Shown here: positions 52,746-63,830 of the stretch, piece by piece
Position numbering within the stretch: position 1 is the stretch's first letter
How the letters are laid out: every line of letters begins with the position of its first letter
NCBI GenBank assembly: GCA_033782935.1
Contig: JAWQEG010000497.1
Coordinates: 124,001-188,000, forward strand
Length of the DNA: 64,000 nucleotides
Direction: 5' to 3'
From: Petrolisthes cinctipes
Lineage: Eukaryota; Arthropoda; Malacostraca; Decapoda; Porcellanidae
Notes under the pieces: generated by a model
What the model was told of the DNA's origin: nothing
The model's database searches: none
The model's input: the letters and a program-made list of their open reading frames with translations, nothing else
Made by a program: the position numbers and the translations under genes

Positions 52746-52874
52746 CTATAGAAAATCTTTTACTTTTCAAGCAGGGTAAAAAGCACCGATTCCCTTCTTA
52801 GTAACATGACCTTTGTAACATGGTTTGAGTACATTATAGTACTTAAAAGGTACAATTAAGTAACAAGTTGTGTA

Positions 52875-53084
52875 CAGCCATAATCAAATATCCACCAACA
52901 CTTTCCTTCCATCATAGTAAATATCTTGGTAATAAACAACAACACGTGTATGATTTTGCAGCACCTCATAGTAATAATTGAGGGGGCTGCGTTGACGTAA
53001 GGAGTTGTACGATTACATTTTGACATGATACCGATTTATTTGCTCGATGGAAAGAAAGTGTCGGTGTTTATTTGATTGTGGCTG
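52875..53084. mobile_element. Tc1/mariner-like foldback MITE (CAGCCATAATCAAATA)
   Basis: 210 bp, flanked by TA (52,873-52,874 and 53,085-53,086). Terminal repeats of about 39 bp: CAGCCATAATCAAATATCCACC at the left, matched inverted at the right with a few differences, ending at CTTTCCATC. Confidence 0.9.
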
Positions 53085-53337
53085 TACATTTCTGATGTAA
53101 TTTGTCTTTGATTATATTACATTTACCGAGAAAGTATCTGTTGAATGAAAGTGAACCATTTGAGTGAATCTTATGAACCAATATTACAGACACCAAAGGC
53201 GATATTTTCACATCATTTATCGAGGCTGTTTCATTCCAAGGTGTTCACACCACTATTGAGCCTGACTGTACACCTACATATAAGACACCAAGAAATTCAA
53301 TGAGGAAAAATGTACTGTACATTTTTTGTCGGTAATA

Positions 53338-53600
53338 CTATAAGGCCTTTGGCGCCCCTTAGGAACCGAGTCAATCCCTTTCAACTGTCCCTCCTTTCCT
53401 ACCCTTTTCCCTTGGTGTTTACTGTCCCTCCTATACTTATATTTCCTTGGTACTTACTGTCTTTCCTTTACTTATATTTCCCTGGTGCTTACTTCTTTTT
53501 CCTTGGTACTTATTGTCCCTCCTCCCTAATGGTACAAGGTTCTTCTGTCCTAACACAGTCTTCTTTCATCCTCTGTAATCCTTCCCTTCAACACCTGCCT
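53338..53600 (+). repeat. GGCGCC repeat K, plus-strand copy
   Basis: ATAAGGCCTTTGGCGCCCCTTAGGAACCGAGTCAATCCC then CTGTCCCTCCTTTCC units; related to 26,354 and the complement of 42,140-42,280. Confidence 0.6.
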
Positions 53601-54370
53601 CTTTGTACCCTCTCCTGACCTACCTTCATTAGTGTCACCTGTCTATCCTTCCTTCCTTCTTTATCAAATTATCACCTTCATTTTATCACCTCTTCCCTAA
53701 TATTATTGATTCTCTATCCTCTCCCTCATTTTACCTCCCCACCCACCTCTTTCCCTGCACCTCATTTCATCTCTCCTCTATTCCTGTCCTCTCCCTCATT
53801 TTAATCCCCCCCACCTCCCGTTTCTCTACACCCCATTTTATCCCTCCTCTCACTCTACCCCTCCATCATTTCATCTCTCCTCTTTCCCTCATTTTGTCTT
53901 CCTCCTTTCCTCGTCCCCTCATTGTTCTTTCTTTACTCCCTGGCCCATTTTCTACCTCTCATCTTTCCCTGCCTTCTCATTAATCTCTCTTCTTCCCCAA
54001 CCTCTTCCCTCAATTTATTTTTCCTCCTTTCTTGCCTCCCTGCCACTCATTTTATATCACATCTTTCTCTGTCCACTCTTTCATTATTTTCTCTCCTTCT
54101 CTTCTCCTGTACCCTCATTATTCTTTCTTTATTCCCCTGCTTCCCTTTTTATCTTCTCTTTTCCTGCCACTCATTTTTTACCACATCTTTCCCTGTTCAC
54201 TCTTTCATTATTATATCTCCTTCTCCTTTTCATCTGTCCTTCCATATCACATTAATTTTCTCTGACGCATAATTCAATCTCATAAATTCTCACAGCAGCT
54301 TGCACACACACACACACACACTCTCTCTCACTCTCTCTCTCTCTCTCTCTGATACTTCCGTGAAAGTTGT
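53600..54370. repeat. Pyrimidine-rich tract
   Basis: TCATTTTATCTCTCCTCT-type repeats, ending with (CA)n(CT)n at 54,304-54,350. An imperfect duplication CTGCCACTCATTTTATATCACATCTTTC (54,039; 54,166) is visible. No gene is seen. Confidence 0.75.
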
Positions 54371-54469
54371 TAATAACTCACTAATTAAATTTTATCGAGT
54401 CGACTCAACTCCATTATTAATAAAGATAAACATTGCCAGTTGTCACCACCAATGAAATACAACACAATA

Positions 54470-54723
54470 TAATTACCTCTCCTCGTCTCTCTCTCTCTTT
54501 CTCAATGACATACCACACAACAAAATTTCCTCTCCTCTCCCTCTCACACTCTCTCTCTTTCCCAATGACATACCACACAACCAAATTACCTCTACCAATG
54601 ACATACCACACAACCAAATTACCTCTACCAATGACATACCACACAACCAAATTACCTCTCCTCTCTCTATCTCTCTCTCTCTCTCTCTCCCAATGACATA
54701 CTACACAACCAAATTGCCTCTTT

Positions 54724-54774
<51 letters not shown>

Positions 54775-54775
54775 G
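54470..54775. repeat. CT microsatellites with CCAATGACATACCACACAAC repeats
   Basis: Seven or so copies of CAATGACATACCACACAACCAAATTACCTCT, some separated by (CT)n, ending in (CT)n at 54,732-54,770. Confidence 0.9.
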
Positions 54776-55349
54776 GGTACTCGGGTTGTCGTTCCGAGAG
54801 AGCTCTCACTCCCTGGAGTGTTATCACTCCTTGGAGTGGACAAAGAAGTACCCAAACCTCTTGGAGGTCAGTGGTTGGTGAGATTCCCCGTTCCTCTTCT
54901 ATCAACGAACTTCTCATCCCTTCTCTTCTCAACCACTGGCCAGGCCCCAAAAGGGTCGCAGGGGTTCTAGTTGGGTGTTTCGGATGGTGAGGCCGAGTTG
55001 CTTGTCCCTTTCTTTCTTTCTTTGACAGCCTTGCCCTGGGTGGCTACGCCGGTCCCCTCCTGGGGGACAAAATGTTTCAGGACAAAATGCCTCTGTGCGC
55101 CGGGTTGGGAAGGCCTCACTCATGACCGGGGCCCAGGGCAAGCGGATGGTCATATTCTGGCAATTTCTGACCCTGCAGGAACTCCCTCCTAGTGTTAGAG
55201 GCATCTAGCACAGCAGTATCTGTTTCCATGCATCCTCTTTTTTATGCAATTTATGGTGACGACCCTAAGTATTTGATAGCTTTTCTTGTTTTTGACACAT
55301 TAGAACTTGTTAGAAAGAATATTCAAAGCAACAACAATGAATCAGAAAC

Positions 55350-56619
55350 CCTAGTCAAAGAGCGGACCTTCTTGTAGAAAGTTTGTATGTCCGGAGTGCG
55401 AGGTCTACAGGTGGACTGAGGACTTTAGTGGTGCAAGCCACAAAGACCTAATGGACCACCCTACACCTTGTGACTTCTGCAAGCTCCGAAAAGAGCACTT
55501 GCAGGAGACGAATGACTTGAAAAATCAAGTTAAGATCTTGCAAGATATGGTAGAAACCCTGAGGGCGAGTCATGTTGGTCAGCGTAGCTGCACCGAGGAA
55601 CCGTCAACCTCAGAGGAGTCTAATAAAATAGTGGCCAGAGAAAGTAAAGAAAACAAAGGAAAGAAAAGAAAAGAAAACAAAGAAAGACAAAGAAAGGAGC
55701 TAGGCCTACTGCTCCAAGCACAAGTGATCCTAGAGGGTCACAGAATTTTCCAAATGGGAACTCTGACGGGTTTACTCGGGTGACTCGGCGGAAGGCTGCT
55801 AAATGTAGTCATAAACCTCCAAACCCAGAACAACTTCCAACCGATATGCACTTCTCTGCTCTGAAGACAGGGAGGCCATATTGGTTGGTGACTCTAGTCA
55901 AGGGTCAGGATAGGCACTTTGGTGCAGTAAATGGCACCAAAAGATCTGTCAAGTGCCTTTCAGGAAGAAAAACAAAAGACATCATGAAAGAAGTAGAAAA
56001 ACTACCAGTCAGTGAAAGCACAATGGTAGTTGCACAGGTATCGGGTAACGATCTGTTCCTTAGGAAAGGAGAGACCGGCAACACTGAAGAGATCATCCTC
56101 GATGCCATGTACATGGTAGATGAACTCAAGAGATTTAATAGGACAGCAGTAATAGGAATTCTCCCCAGACTTGGTGCCGGTTCCCATGCTCTCTCTAAAG
56201 CCATTGGGGTAAATGAGAGGCTTGAGGACATGTGCACCCCTCTTGGTGTTCGGTTTGTGGACCCATACAATGTGTTTTATGGGTGAGCAGACCTTTACTT
56301 GCCGGATGGGGTGCACCTTAACAAGCAAGGGAAGGAAGTCTTCGGGGACATGGTGAACCATGTCGTCTACCGTGTAGTTAGATCTACCCATGTGTTCAGA
56401 GAGGGTCGTCAACCCAACGACAGTGATGCTCCTGAAGTGACACCCATAGAGGTGACACCACCTTTGGAGAAAAGGGTGGGAGCATCCTGTCAGAACGAGG
56501 GAGGTTCTTCCACAGAGGGTACCCCGGTACCTGAAGTGGTTGCACCACCATCTACGGTAGCTGATGCTGCCAACCTTAGCCTGGTCAGCGATGAGCCTTC
56601 GGGAAACGTGTCAGGCTAG
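55350..56619 (+). pseudogene. CR1 ORF1 (cysteine-rich plus SGNH-esterase-like domain)
   Basis: First part (frame of ATG 55,451, open from about 55,350): a Cys/His cluster, FVCPECEVYRW, then HPTPCDFCK, probably zinc-binding. Next comes a coiled-coil-like stretch (LKNQVKILQDMVETLRA) and a K/E-rich basic region. It ends at 55,783. The frame shifts to 55,780-56,619, which carries VVAQVSGNDLFL (GxND block, near 56,041), a GILPRLGAGSHALSK segment and, after a TGA at 56,284-56,286, LPDGVHLNKQGKEVF (DxxH block, near 56,305). These are blocks III and V of SGNH hydrolases. In CR1 elements this esterase is thought to assist membrane or RNP functions. One frameshift and one stop break this copy. Confidence 0.82.
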
Positions 56620-59195
56620 GGAGTCAGTTAGTTCAGACAGACTCCCTCAGTGTAGTACTGATAAATGCTAGGTCAGTTAGAAACAAATTTAATGAGCTCA
56701 GAGCTCTGATAGCAACTGAAAAAGTAGATATAATAGCTATAACAGAGTCCTGGATCCATGCAAGTGGAAGGGACTATATAGGGGAATTCCATATCCCTAC
56801 CTTTAGATTATTTCATAGAGACCGACCCGATCGGGAGGGAGGAGGAGTAGCCCTGTATATCCGAGACTCCCTAGATCCAGTGATCTGCAAAGTCGGGTCA
56901 GAACAAGAAGTGTTAGGTGTTGACATGACAGTGGGAAGTGGAGTGTATAGATTCATTGTTGTCTACCGTCCACCGCACCAACCCATTGATGATGATTCTA
57001 AGTTATATAATGAACTTAGTGATCTAATAGGGGAGAAGATTACCATTATACTAGGTGACTTCAACTGCCATGTAAACTGGGTAGATAAAACGGGAGATGC
57101 AGAATCAAGAAGGCTCATTGACTTTGCTGATGAAGCTTTCTTGACTCAGTGGGTGACTGAGCCCACAAGGGGAACCAATATATTAGATCTTGTGTTCACC
57201 TCTGAAGATGACCTTGTCTCTAGCTTGACTGTAGATGAGCCAGTGGGAGGAAGTGACCATAATATAATTAGGTTCTCACTGCAAGTACCCAAGTCTAAAG
57301 TTAAAATTCAGAAACAGAGCAAACCCGACCTCAGTAGAGCAGATTTCTGTAATCTGAGAAAGGGAGTTAGTGCAATGCATTTGGAAATGGGCCAAGGGGT
57401 GAATGAGTCCTGGTGCTTATTTCGAGACTGCTTTATGGCACAACAATCAATGTTCGTGCCCTCTAAGCCAGTTGGATCCCCAATGTCCCAACCCTAATGG
57501 TTCACACGAGAAATAGCAGCTACAATTAGGAAAAGAAAGGCAGCCTACTGCCAGTTCAAAAGAACTCTTCTGATGAAGAGATGGCAGACATTCTAAATTC
57601 CCATTTCTCATCAGTGTTCACCCGAGAAGATGGGGGTAACATCCCTGAGCCAGGCACTACTCATGAGGGTGTTACCATAGAAAGAGTCCAATGCAGTGAA
57701 GCAAAAGTTAGAGACAGAATAGGTAAATTAAGTGTCAATAAATCTCCCGGTCCTGATGAATTTCTTCCTAGGGTCTTGCGAGAGGTATGTGACCAGGTAA
57801 CCCCTCACCTGGCTGCTATCTTCAATATATCGCTTGAAACAGGAGAGGTCCCATCTGACTGGAAGGAAGCAAATGTGACTCCCATATTTAAAAAGGGAGA
57901 TCGCCATCTTCCTGGAAACTACCGACCAATCAGCCTTACATCTGTAGTAGGAAAGGTATTGGAGGGTATAGTTGCAGATAGAATAGTAGATCATCTTGAA
58001 TCATATAATTTATTGTATGATTCACAGCATGGTTTTAGGCGTCGGCATTCATGTTTGACCAACTTGATTGAATTTTTCCACGGTATGCTTTTTGAGTATG
58101 ACCAGTGCCGGGCAATAGACATCCTTTATCTGGACTTTCAGAAAGCCTTTGATAAAGTACCTCATCAGATATTGATGGCAAAAACCCGTGCACTGGGAAT
58201 AAGGGGCATGCTTGCTAAATGGATTGAGAATTGACTGACTGACCGGCGCCAAAGAGTAGTAATCAATGGGGAAGCCTAAAGTTGGGCATCAATCACAAGT
58301 GGGGTTCATCAAGGTTCAGTTCTAGGTCCACTACTCTTTATAATCTACATTAATGATATAGATGTGGGCATTGTCAGTCGAATTGCAAAATTTGCTGATG
58401 ACACCAAGTTAGGGTGTAATGCTTCATTTGAAAAGGTAGAACAACTACATAAAGACCTAGAGAAAGTAGGAGAGTGGTCTGAACGATGGCAGATGCCATT
58501 GAATTTGGACAAGTGTAAAGTGATGCACATAGGTCCAGCCAATCAGAGAGCCAGTTACTCTTTGTTGGGAAGTGAAATTAGTAGTACTGACTTGGAGAAA
58601 GACTTAGGTGTACTGATCAGCAGTGACCTCAAATTCTCCAAGCAGTGCCTCGAAGTAGAGAAGAAAGCCCAGAGGCTTCTTGGTTACATAAAAAGGAATT
58701 TAGATTTAGAAACAAAGAGATAGTCCTCACTCTGTACAATTCTTAATTCGGCCACATCTGGAATATGCTGTGCAGTTCTGGTCACCGACTCTCAAGAAAG
58801 ACATTGCGAGGCTTGAGAGAGTCCAGGCTAGGGCCACCAAACTGATCCCATCAATAAAGCACATGGGCTATCAGAGAAGGCTGCAGGCACTAGGTCTCTT
58901 CTCATTAGAGACGAGACGCTTGAGAGGTCAACTAATTGAAGTTTTCAAAATCCTTCGTGGATATGAAAACATTGATTATCAGTGCCTGTTTAGCTTAAAC
59001 ACTAATGCAACTAGAAACCATGGATGGAAACAAGACTTGAAACACTTCCGCCATAATACGTTAGGTAATTTCTTCACATATAAAATCTGCAATGTCTGGA
59101 ATCAGCTACCAGCAGAGGTAGTTGATAGTTCCTCGATAGAGCAGTTCAAGAAACAGTTAGACAAAGTTCTGCCAAGCCTGTTAGAGTTAAAGTGA
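56613..59195 (+). pseudogene. CR1 ORF2 (endonuclease and reverse transcriptase)
   Basis: Opens in another frame overlapping the ORF1 end. Endonuclease 56,640-57,300: VLINARSVRNKFNEL, AITESWI, GGGVALYI, VYRPPH, ILGDFN near 57,050 and GGSDHNII near 57,250. The frame stops at 57,497. A shifted frame from about 57,581 carries the reverse transcriptase: NKSPGPDEFLPRVLRE, NVTPIFKKGD, NYRPISLTS, QHGFRRRHSCLTNL, YLDFQKAFDKV, a stop at 58,234, then [20 protein letters not shown] and FADDTK near 58,391. Another stop follows at 58,723, and a frameshift into 58,770-59,195 with the C-terminal blocks shared with the left-edge copy. The motif set is CR1-clade. Confidence 0.9.
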
Positions 59196-59420
59196 TTGTT
59201 TCCTCCTTTCCGGTACAAAAATTTCCTAGTCCGGCCTTTTTTCCTCCGGGTTAGGTACATTTCCATTTCCATACCCGCAATGCGGGTGGGAGAGGTGGGT
59301 GGGGAGAGCCTTCTCTTTACTATACTTTTCTCTCACTTTTAGTCAGCAACTATTACTACACCTACGGTACCTCCTTGGTATGGGTCGTAAGACCTTTTGA
59401 GGTGCTACTTGTCCTTGTAA
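59196..59420 (+). mobile_element. CR1 3' UTR
   Basis: Contains CCCGCAATGCGGGTGGG (a CCCGCA-TGCGGG hairpin, 59,274-59,287), GGTGGGGAGAGCCTTCT and GTCGTAAGACCT. The last two are shared in order with 874-990. Confidence 0.6.
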
Positions 59421-59512
59421 CTCCTTGTAACTCTCTCTCTCCCTCTCTCTCACAACACAACCAAAATAACTTTCCTTTCATTCACTCCTTCAGTTCACGG
59501 ATATCTTTTTTT

Positions 59513-59685
59513 TAATGTGAGATTCTCTTATTGTTGTTGAATTGGAAGGGTACCGGTACTGATTCCTCCTAACTATGCCAAGAAACAAACGTCCTCAATG
59601 TTATTAATAGGGGATCTTCTGTTTCTTGGCATAGTTTAGAGGAATCACAGACCATCCAATTCACCACCAAAATAATCTTCTCTAA
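59513..59685. mobile_element. Palindromic MITE, subgroup B, copy
   Basis: TTAATGTGAGATTCTCTTATTG to AATTCACCACCAAAATAATCTTCTCTAA. The arms are GATTCCTCCTAACTATGCCAAGAAAC and GTTTCTTGGCATAGTTTAGAGGAATC. Confidence 0.75.
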
Positions 59686-59834
59686 TTAAGGAGGTAATAC
59701 CATTTTGGTACATTGGAGTGCCTTGATTCCTCCAAAGTATGCCAGGAAACAAGGCCAGATCAACAAAAATAATGGTGGCCAGTTGTTTTGCATAGTTTGG
59801 AGGAATTAGTTGCTTTATATTTACCAACACTGTC
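59686..59834. mobile_element. Palindromic MITE, subgroup A, copy
   Basis: TTAAGGAGGTAATACCATTTTGG to AGTTGCTTTATATTTACCAACACTG. The right tip is cut by the next fragment. Confidence 0.7.
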
Positions 59835-59882
59835 GATGAAATGGAGGGCTACTGATTCCTCCAAATAATGCCACGAAACTAT
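59835..59882. mobile_element. Palindromic MITE, subgroup B fragment
   Basis: GAAATGGAGGGCTACTGATTCC, then TCCAAATAATGCCACGAAAC; a single arm. Confidence 0.5.
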
Positions 59883-59960
59883 TTATTTTTATTACAACGT
59901 GAACAACATAAGGAAGGAATATTCTGTCAGGACTATGAGTATGAGGTACTGTAGGTATTA

Positions 59961-60120
59961 TTAAGGGTATAGTATATTTCTGGTTTATTAGAGTGCCTTG
60001 ATTCCTTCAAAATATGCCAGGAAACAAGACCATATAATAAAAATAATGGTAGCCTGTTGCTTGGAATAGTTTGGAGGAATCAGTTGGTCCAGATTTACCA
60101 ACACTATACTGTCCCCTTAA
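59961..60120. mobile_element. Palindromic MITE, subgroup A, complete copy
   Basis: TTAAGGGTATAGTATATTTCTGG to CCAACACTATACTGTCCCCTTAA. One of the best-preserved copies. Confidence 0.85.
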
Positions 60121-60357
60121 ACAACAGAACATCTTCTAAGAAAAGTTCTCTTCGTCGTTAATTTCGTATTACAAAATAAAAGACGTTTAGTGACGACGAG
60201 CATTTTCGTTATAGAAGTAGTTTAATAATAACACCCAAAACATTTTATTGGTAGTAGTTTAATAATACCATAAGAGTAATGAGAAAAGAGTAAGAGGGAA
60301 ATGAGAAGGTCTAACTACAATACGAGTTATAATCATATGTGGTAAATGGCAGGTAAT

Positions 60358-60547
60358 GGATGGATTGATTGATTGATATTAGGCGCCGCAACAGCGAGGT
60401 TATATGGCGCCCGAGGAAAAAGGTGATTGAGAGGTGGGACAATACGCACAAAATGTAACAGATGAAATAAAAATGGGGCAATTGGAGAAGTGAAAGCCCC
60501 TATTAGTGACCTTTTACCACAAGCAGGTATACTGGGGAGATATTCAG
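60358..60547 (+). mobile_element. SINE-like repeat F, copy
   Basis: GGATTGATTGATTGATATTAGGC, then GCCGCAACAGCGAGGTTATATGGCGCCCGAGG to TTTTACCACAAGCAGGTATACTGGGGAGATATTC. Lacks the CCCCCGGGGG end. Confidence 0.75.
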
Positions 60548-61085
60548 TAGTAGAGGGAAAATAGTTAGAGTGAAGTAATTTTATAACACCCAAAGCCTTT
60601 TAGTCTTTGTAGTTTAATAATACTATTCGAGTTAGAGGGAAATAGAATGGTTAAACTATAATATGGGTTATAATTATATGGAGTAAAAGTAATTATATGG
60701 AGTAAAAGTAATTATATAGAGTAATTATATGGAATAAAAGTAATGCATAAGACAAGGAGACAGAGGAAGAAAGTAGTGAACTCTATAAGGAAGTGTGTCA
60801 AAGAGGATACCACGAGACACAAACTCCTATTTGTTTCACTGTGTCCACTGTGTTTCTTGGCAGAGTTTGGAGGAGTCAGTCAGTATCCCTACATTACAAT
60901 TATAAATACACTCATTTTAAAGGTGAAGTTTCATTCCTCCCAATAGATTCATGTTCATTTGAAGTTTTCTGTACGTGATTATTTTTACCTAATGATAAAC
61001 GAATCTATTATTAATGTTACATTGATTTTTTTATTACAATGGGAAATATATTAGACCTACTTGAAGAAGCTCGCGTACTGAAGTG
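60548..61085. other. Unassigned AT-rich interval
   Basis: Has TAATTATATGGAGTAAAAG three times (60,670-60,740), and a single MITE arm (TTTCTTGGCAGAGTTTGGAGGAGTCAG) at about 60,851-60,877. No gene is seen. Confidence 0.5.
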
Positions 61086-61087
61086 TT

Positions 61088-61232
61088 TAAGGAAGTATAG
61101 TAAACTTTTTGGTATATTGGAGTGCCTTGATTCCTCCAACGTACCAATGAATAAGTATAATAGTATCCTGTTGCTTGGAATAGTTTGGAGGAATCTGTTG
61201 CATCAGATTTACCACCAGTAACACTGTACTAT
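61088..61232. mobile_element. Palindromic MITE, subgroup A, copy
   Basis: TTAAGGAAGTATAGTAAACTTTTTGG to ACCACCAGTAACACTGTACTATA. Confidence 0.75.
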
Positions 61233-61334
61233 ATGAGAATACACACTTACGAATATTGTCTCAAACCAAATATATCTGTCAATGTTTCAGTAAAATGGTA
61301 AAGAAGATTATCACCCTTGACAACCACATACCCG

Positions 61335-61620
61335 GCCAGGAAGGAAGGAAGGAAAGAGGCAAGGAGGGAAGGAAAGGAAGGAAGGAAGGAAGGAAGGAAA
61401 GATGGAAGGAATGAAGGGAAGAGGGAAGGAAGGAAGGAAATAGGTATGGAGGGAAGGAAGGAAGGAAATAGGTATGGAGGAAAGGAAGGGAAAGATGGAA
61501 GGATGGAAGGAAGGAAAAAGGGGAGAAGAAATGAAGGAAGGAAAGAAAGATAAAAGGAAGGAAGGAACGGAAGGAAGGAAGGAAAGGAGGGAAGGAAGGA
61601 AGAGGAGAGAGAGTAAAAAG
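61335..61620. repeat. GGAA/GGAAGGAAA array
   Basis: AAGGAAGGAAGG runs with a duplicated AAATAGGTATGGAGGGAAGG unit (61,438; 61,466). Confidence 0.9.
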
Positions 61621-61690
61621 AGAGAGGAAGACAGTGACAGCACGATATAAGGTTTGTCGGAGTAAGAAGTAAATCAATTACCAGCTGTAC

Positions 61691-61693
<3 letters not shown>

Positions 61694-61734
<41 letters not shown>

Positions 61735-61760
61735 AAGAGAGAGTAGAGTAGAGAAGAGAG

Positions 61761-61802
<42 letters not shown>
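61694..61802. repeat. GA microsatellite with GAGTAGAGAAGA interruption
   Basis: (GA)n in two blocks around two GTAGAGAAGAGA units. Confidence 0.95.
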
Positions 61803-61804
<2 letters not shown>

Positions 61805-62350
61805 ATGAAGGAATATGAAAGGAGGGAAAGTGAAATGTACGAGTGTTATCGTGATGAACTTTCACATTACAACAACATCTTATTTTGGAAGGTATGTGTA
61901 CATTTCTTATTATATCGTTGAAGATATTTCCTGGAGACAATATTAAGGCAACAGCTGCTGCTAAACATTTACTTTGAGATAATTGGATATTTATTACGGC
62001 TAGTTCTTATTATTGTTTTTAGTTTGTGGCTATCGACAGCTTTCAAACACTTCAATTATATTATTTTTTCTTATTAAGCTCAAAGGAAAATGAGTGGCTC
62101 CCTAGCAAGGAGTTAAAAGCAGTTTAGTAAATATAGATGAAGGGTACTATGTTGATATTATTATGTTATTTCCATGTTTCTGTAGGTAATATATTAAGCT
62201 CATAATTAAGCATTAATCTCAAACTACCAGGTGGCTCTCTTGCAACGAGTTAAAGTTTTTTCCTAAAGATATGTGTATGATTCTATGTTGCTATTAATAT
62301 GTTATTAGAGGCTACTGAAGAATTTCCATAACTTCACGAGCTGTATGTAT
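61803..62350. other. Unassigned interval
   Basis: Contains a diverged duplication TATTAAGCTCA/GTGGCTC-CT-GCAA-GAGTTAAA (62,073-62,118; 62,191-62,250). No gene is seen. Confidence 0.4.
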
Positions 62351-62353
62351 GTA

Positions 62354-62568
62354 CAGTAGTGGACAAAAGTTTCAATACACTCACTAATGTTTTAACGTTC
62401 TCATATGATGTAATTGTTTTGAATAGTGAGTCAGTAGCTGCTTGTAGTAAATTAGAAGATGGTACTTAACTTATTTATTGGAAAGTTTCTCAGCAAACGA
62501 ACAGAGAGTAGCTGTTAAACCTTAACGTGACTCACCCCAATGTGGATGATTATTATTGTCAACCATTG
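62354..62568. mobile_element. Tc1/mariner-like MITE, family E, copy 4 (inverted)
   Basis: CAGTAGTGGACAAAAGTTTC at the left and GATTATTATTGTCAACCATTG at the right, TA on both sides. It lies in the opposite orientation to copy 1. Confidence 0.8.
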
Positions 62569-62932
62569 TAGCTTTCAGAGTTATTATTGTTGTGAATACC
62601 AATATTATTATAACAGGGATTACAACCAATATTTAAAGGTAGTGCATCTTGTGAATGAAAGTGAACCATTTGAGTGAATCATTTTAATAATTGATACACA
62701 TTAATTTTTCCCATTAATTGTTTTAGTCAGTTTCACTCAAAAGGAGGTTGGTTGTTGGATTATTGGTAGTGACTCTACTGTACTATTAGCCACAAGTGTT
62801 GGTACACACGCTGTTGTTTTTGAGGGTTTACAACAGAGGAAATGTAAGACTACGTAACAACAATACAACATTATTATTAGGCTTGTTATTTTGCTAGTCA
62901 CTGAGTCACTTGGTCGACCATTCATTGCTGTA

Positions 62933-63136
62933 CAGTCGGCGGCAAAAGTCAGCACGTCTTCAAAGATAACAAAAGATAATCATCAAATAAACACATTCAC
63001 CATACAGAAATACGATATCCAGGGGGTAAATTATTATTATTCTCTTTTTTTTCAGTTTACAAGCCCGTGAAGCTTATATTTCCATACTTATTTCATAACA
63101 TAGCTGATGTAGCGATGGAACATTTGCCGCCGACTG
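62933..63136. mobile_element. Tc1/mariner-like MITE, family D, copy 4
   Basis: CAGTCGGCGGCAAAAGTC to GAACATTTGCCGCCGACTG, flanked by TA. The terminal repeats are the best of the family. Confidence 0.9.
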
Positions 63137-63257
63137 TACTTCCACAATAATGACCTCTCTTTCCATATAGACTGTGTACAAATTCCTGTGGCCAACTGTA
63201 CATAATTATGGTAATTGGTCAAGGCAAATTTCATAATCTTACGAAGAGGAGAGGTGG

Positions 63258-63412
63258 GAGTGGTGGTAAATCTGGAGCAACTGCTTCCTCCAAACTATTC
63301 CAAGCAACAGGCCACCGTAATTTTTGTTAACCTGGTCCTGTTTCCTGACATACTTTACTGGATAAATCAATACACTCTGATGTACCCAAAGTGTACTATA
63401 GTCTCTACTAAG
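63258..63412. mobile_element. Palindromic MITE, subgroup A, copy
   Basis: GAGTGGTGGTAAATCTGGAG to CTGATGTACCCAAAGTGTACTATAG. Confidence 0.7.
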
Positions 63413-63460
63413 GGATAAATAGTGTTCATTGCTTCCTTATTAATAAAGCAAAATGTAATA

Positions 63461-63541
63461 ATTAAAGGAATCATACTTTGTTTTAGGTGAATGGAAAGGT
63501 TACTAATTCCTTCAAACATTATTATTGGCCAGAAAACGTAA
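63461..63541. mobile_element. Palindromic MITE, subgroup B fragment
   Basis: TTAAAGGAATCATACTTTG, then GTGAATGGAAAGGTTACTAATTCCTTCAAAC; a single arm. Confidence 0.45.
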
Positions 63542-63569
63542 CTACCTTAGTATACAGCAACGATTTATA

Positions 63570-63830
63570 TCAGTGTATATATGTACACTGGTACACTTAA
63601 CCACCATTTGTATTAGTGTATATATGTAAACTCTCACACTTATCCACGATTTGTATTTGTGTATGTATGTAAACTTGTAAATGCATATACTTCACAACGG
63701 TTTGTATTATGGTATTATGTATTAGGGTATGTATGCATGTATGTATGTATGTCAACACGTATATGTTAATCACGATTGTGTATATTTGTGTATTATGTAT
63801 AACTGTATGTATGTCAACACATACACTTGA
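63570..63830. repeat. TATGTATGT/GTATATATGTA degenerate array
   Basis: CCACGATTTGTATTAGTGTATATATGTAAACT-type units of about 60 bp, repeated four to five times with decay. Confidence 0.65.

Larger units (their letters stand above)
54776..59330 (+). mobile_element. CR1-type LINE, nearly full length, decayed
   Basis: Order: GC-richer 5' region (54,776-55,340), ORF1 with a cysteine-rich start and an SGNH-esterase-like domain, ORF2 with an APE-type endonuclease and a reverse transcriptase, then a short 3' UTR containing GGTGGGGAGAGCCTTCT shared with the copy at the left edge. This architecture is the established one for CR1-clade elements with esterase ORF1. At least three frameshifts and several stops make it non-functional. 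The 5' boundary, at the CT microsatellite, is my estimate. Confidence 0.88.

Noticed and set aside
55905..56412. Minus-strand frames of 121 and 136 codons opposite CR1 ORF1
   Set aside because: Antisense shadows of the esterase-like domain.
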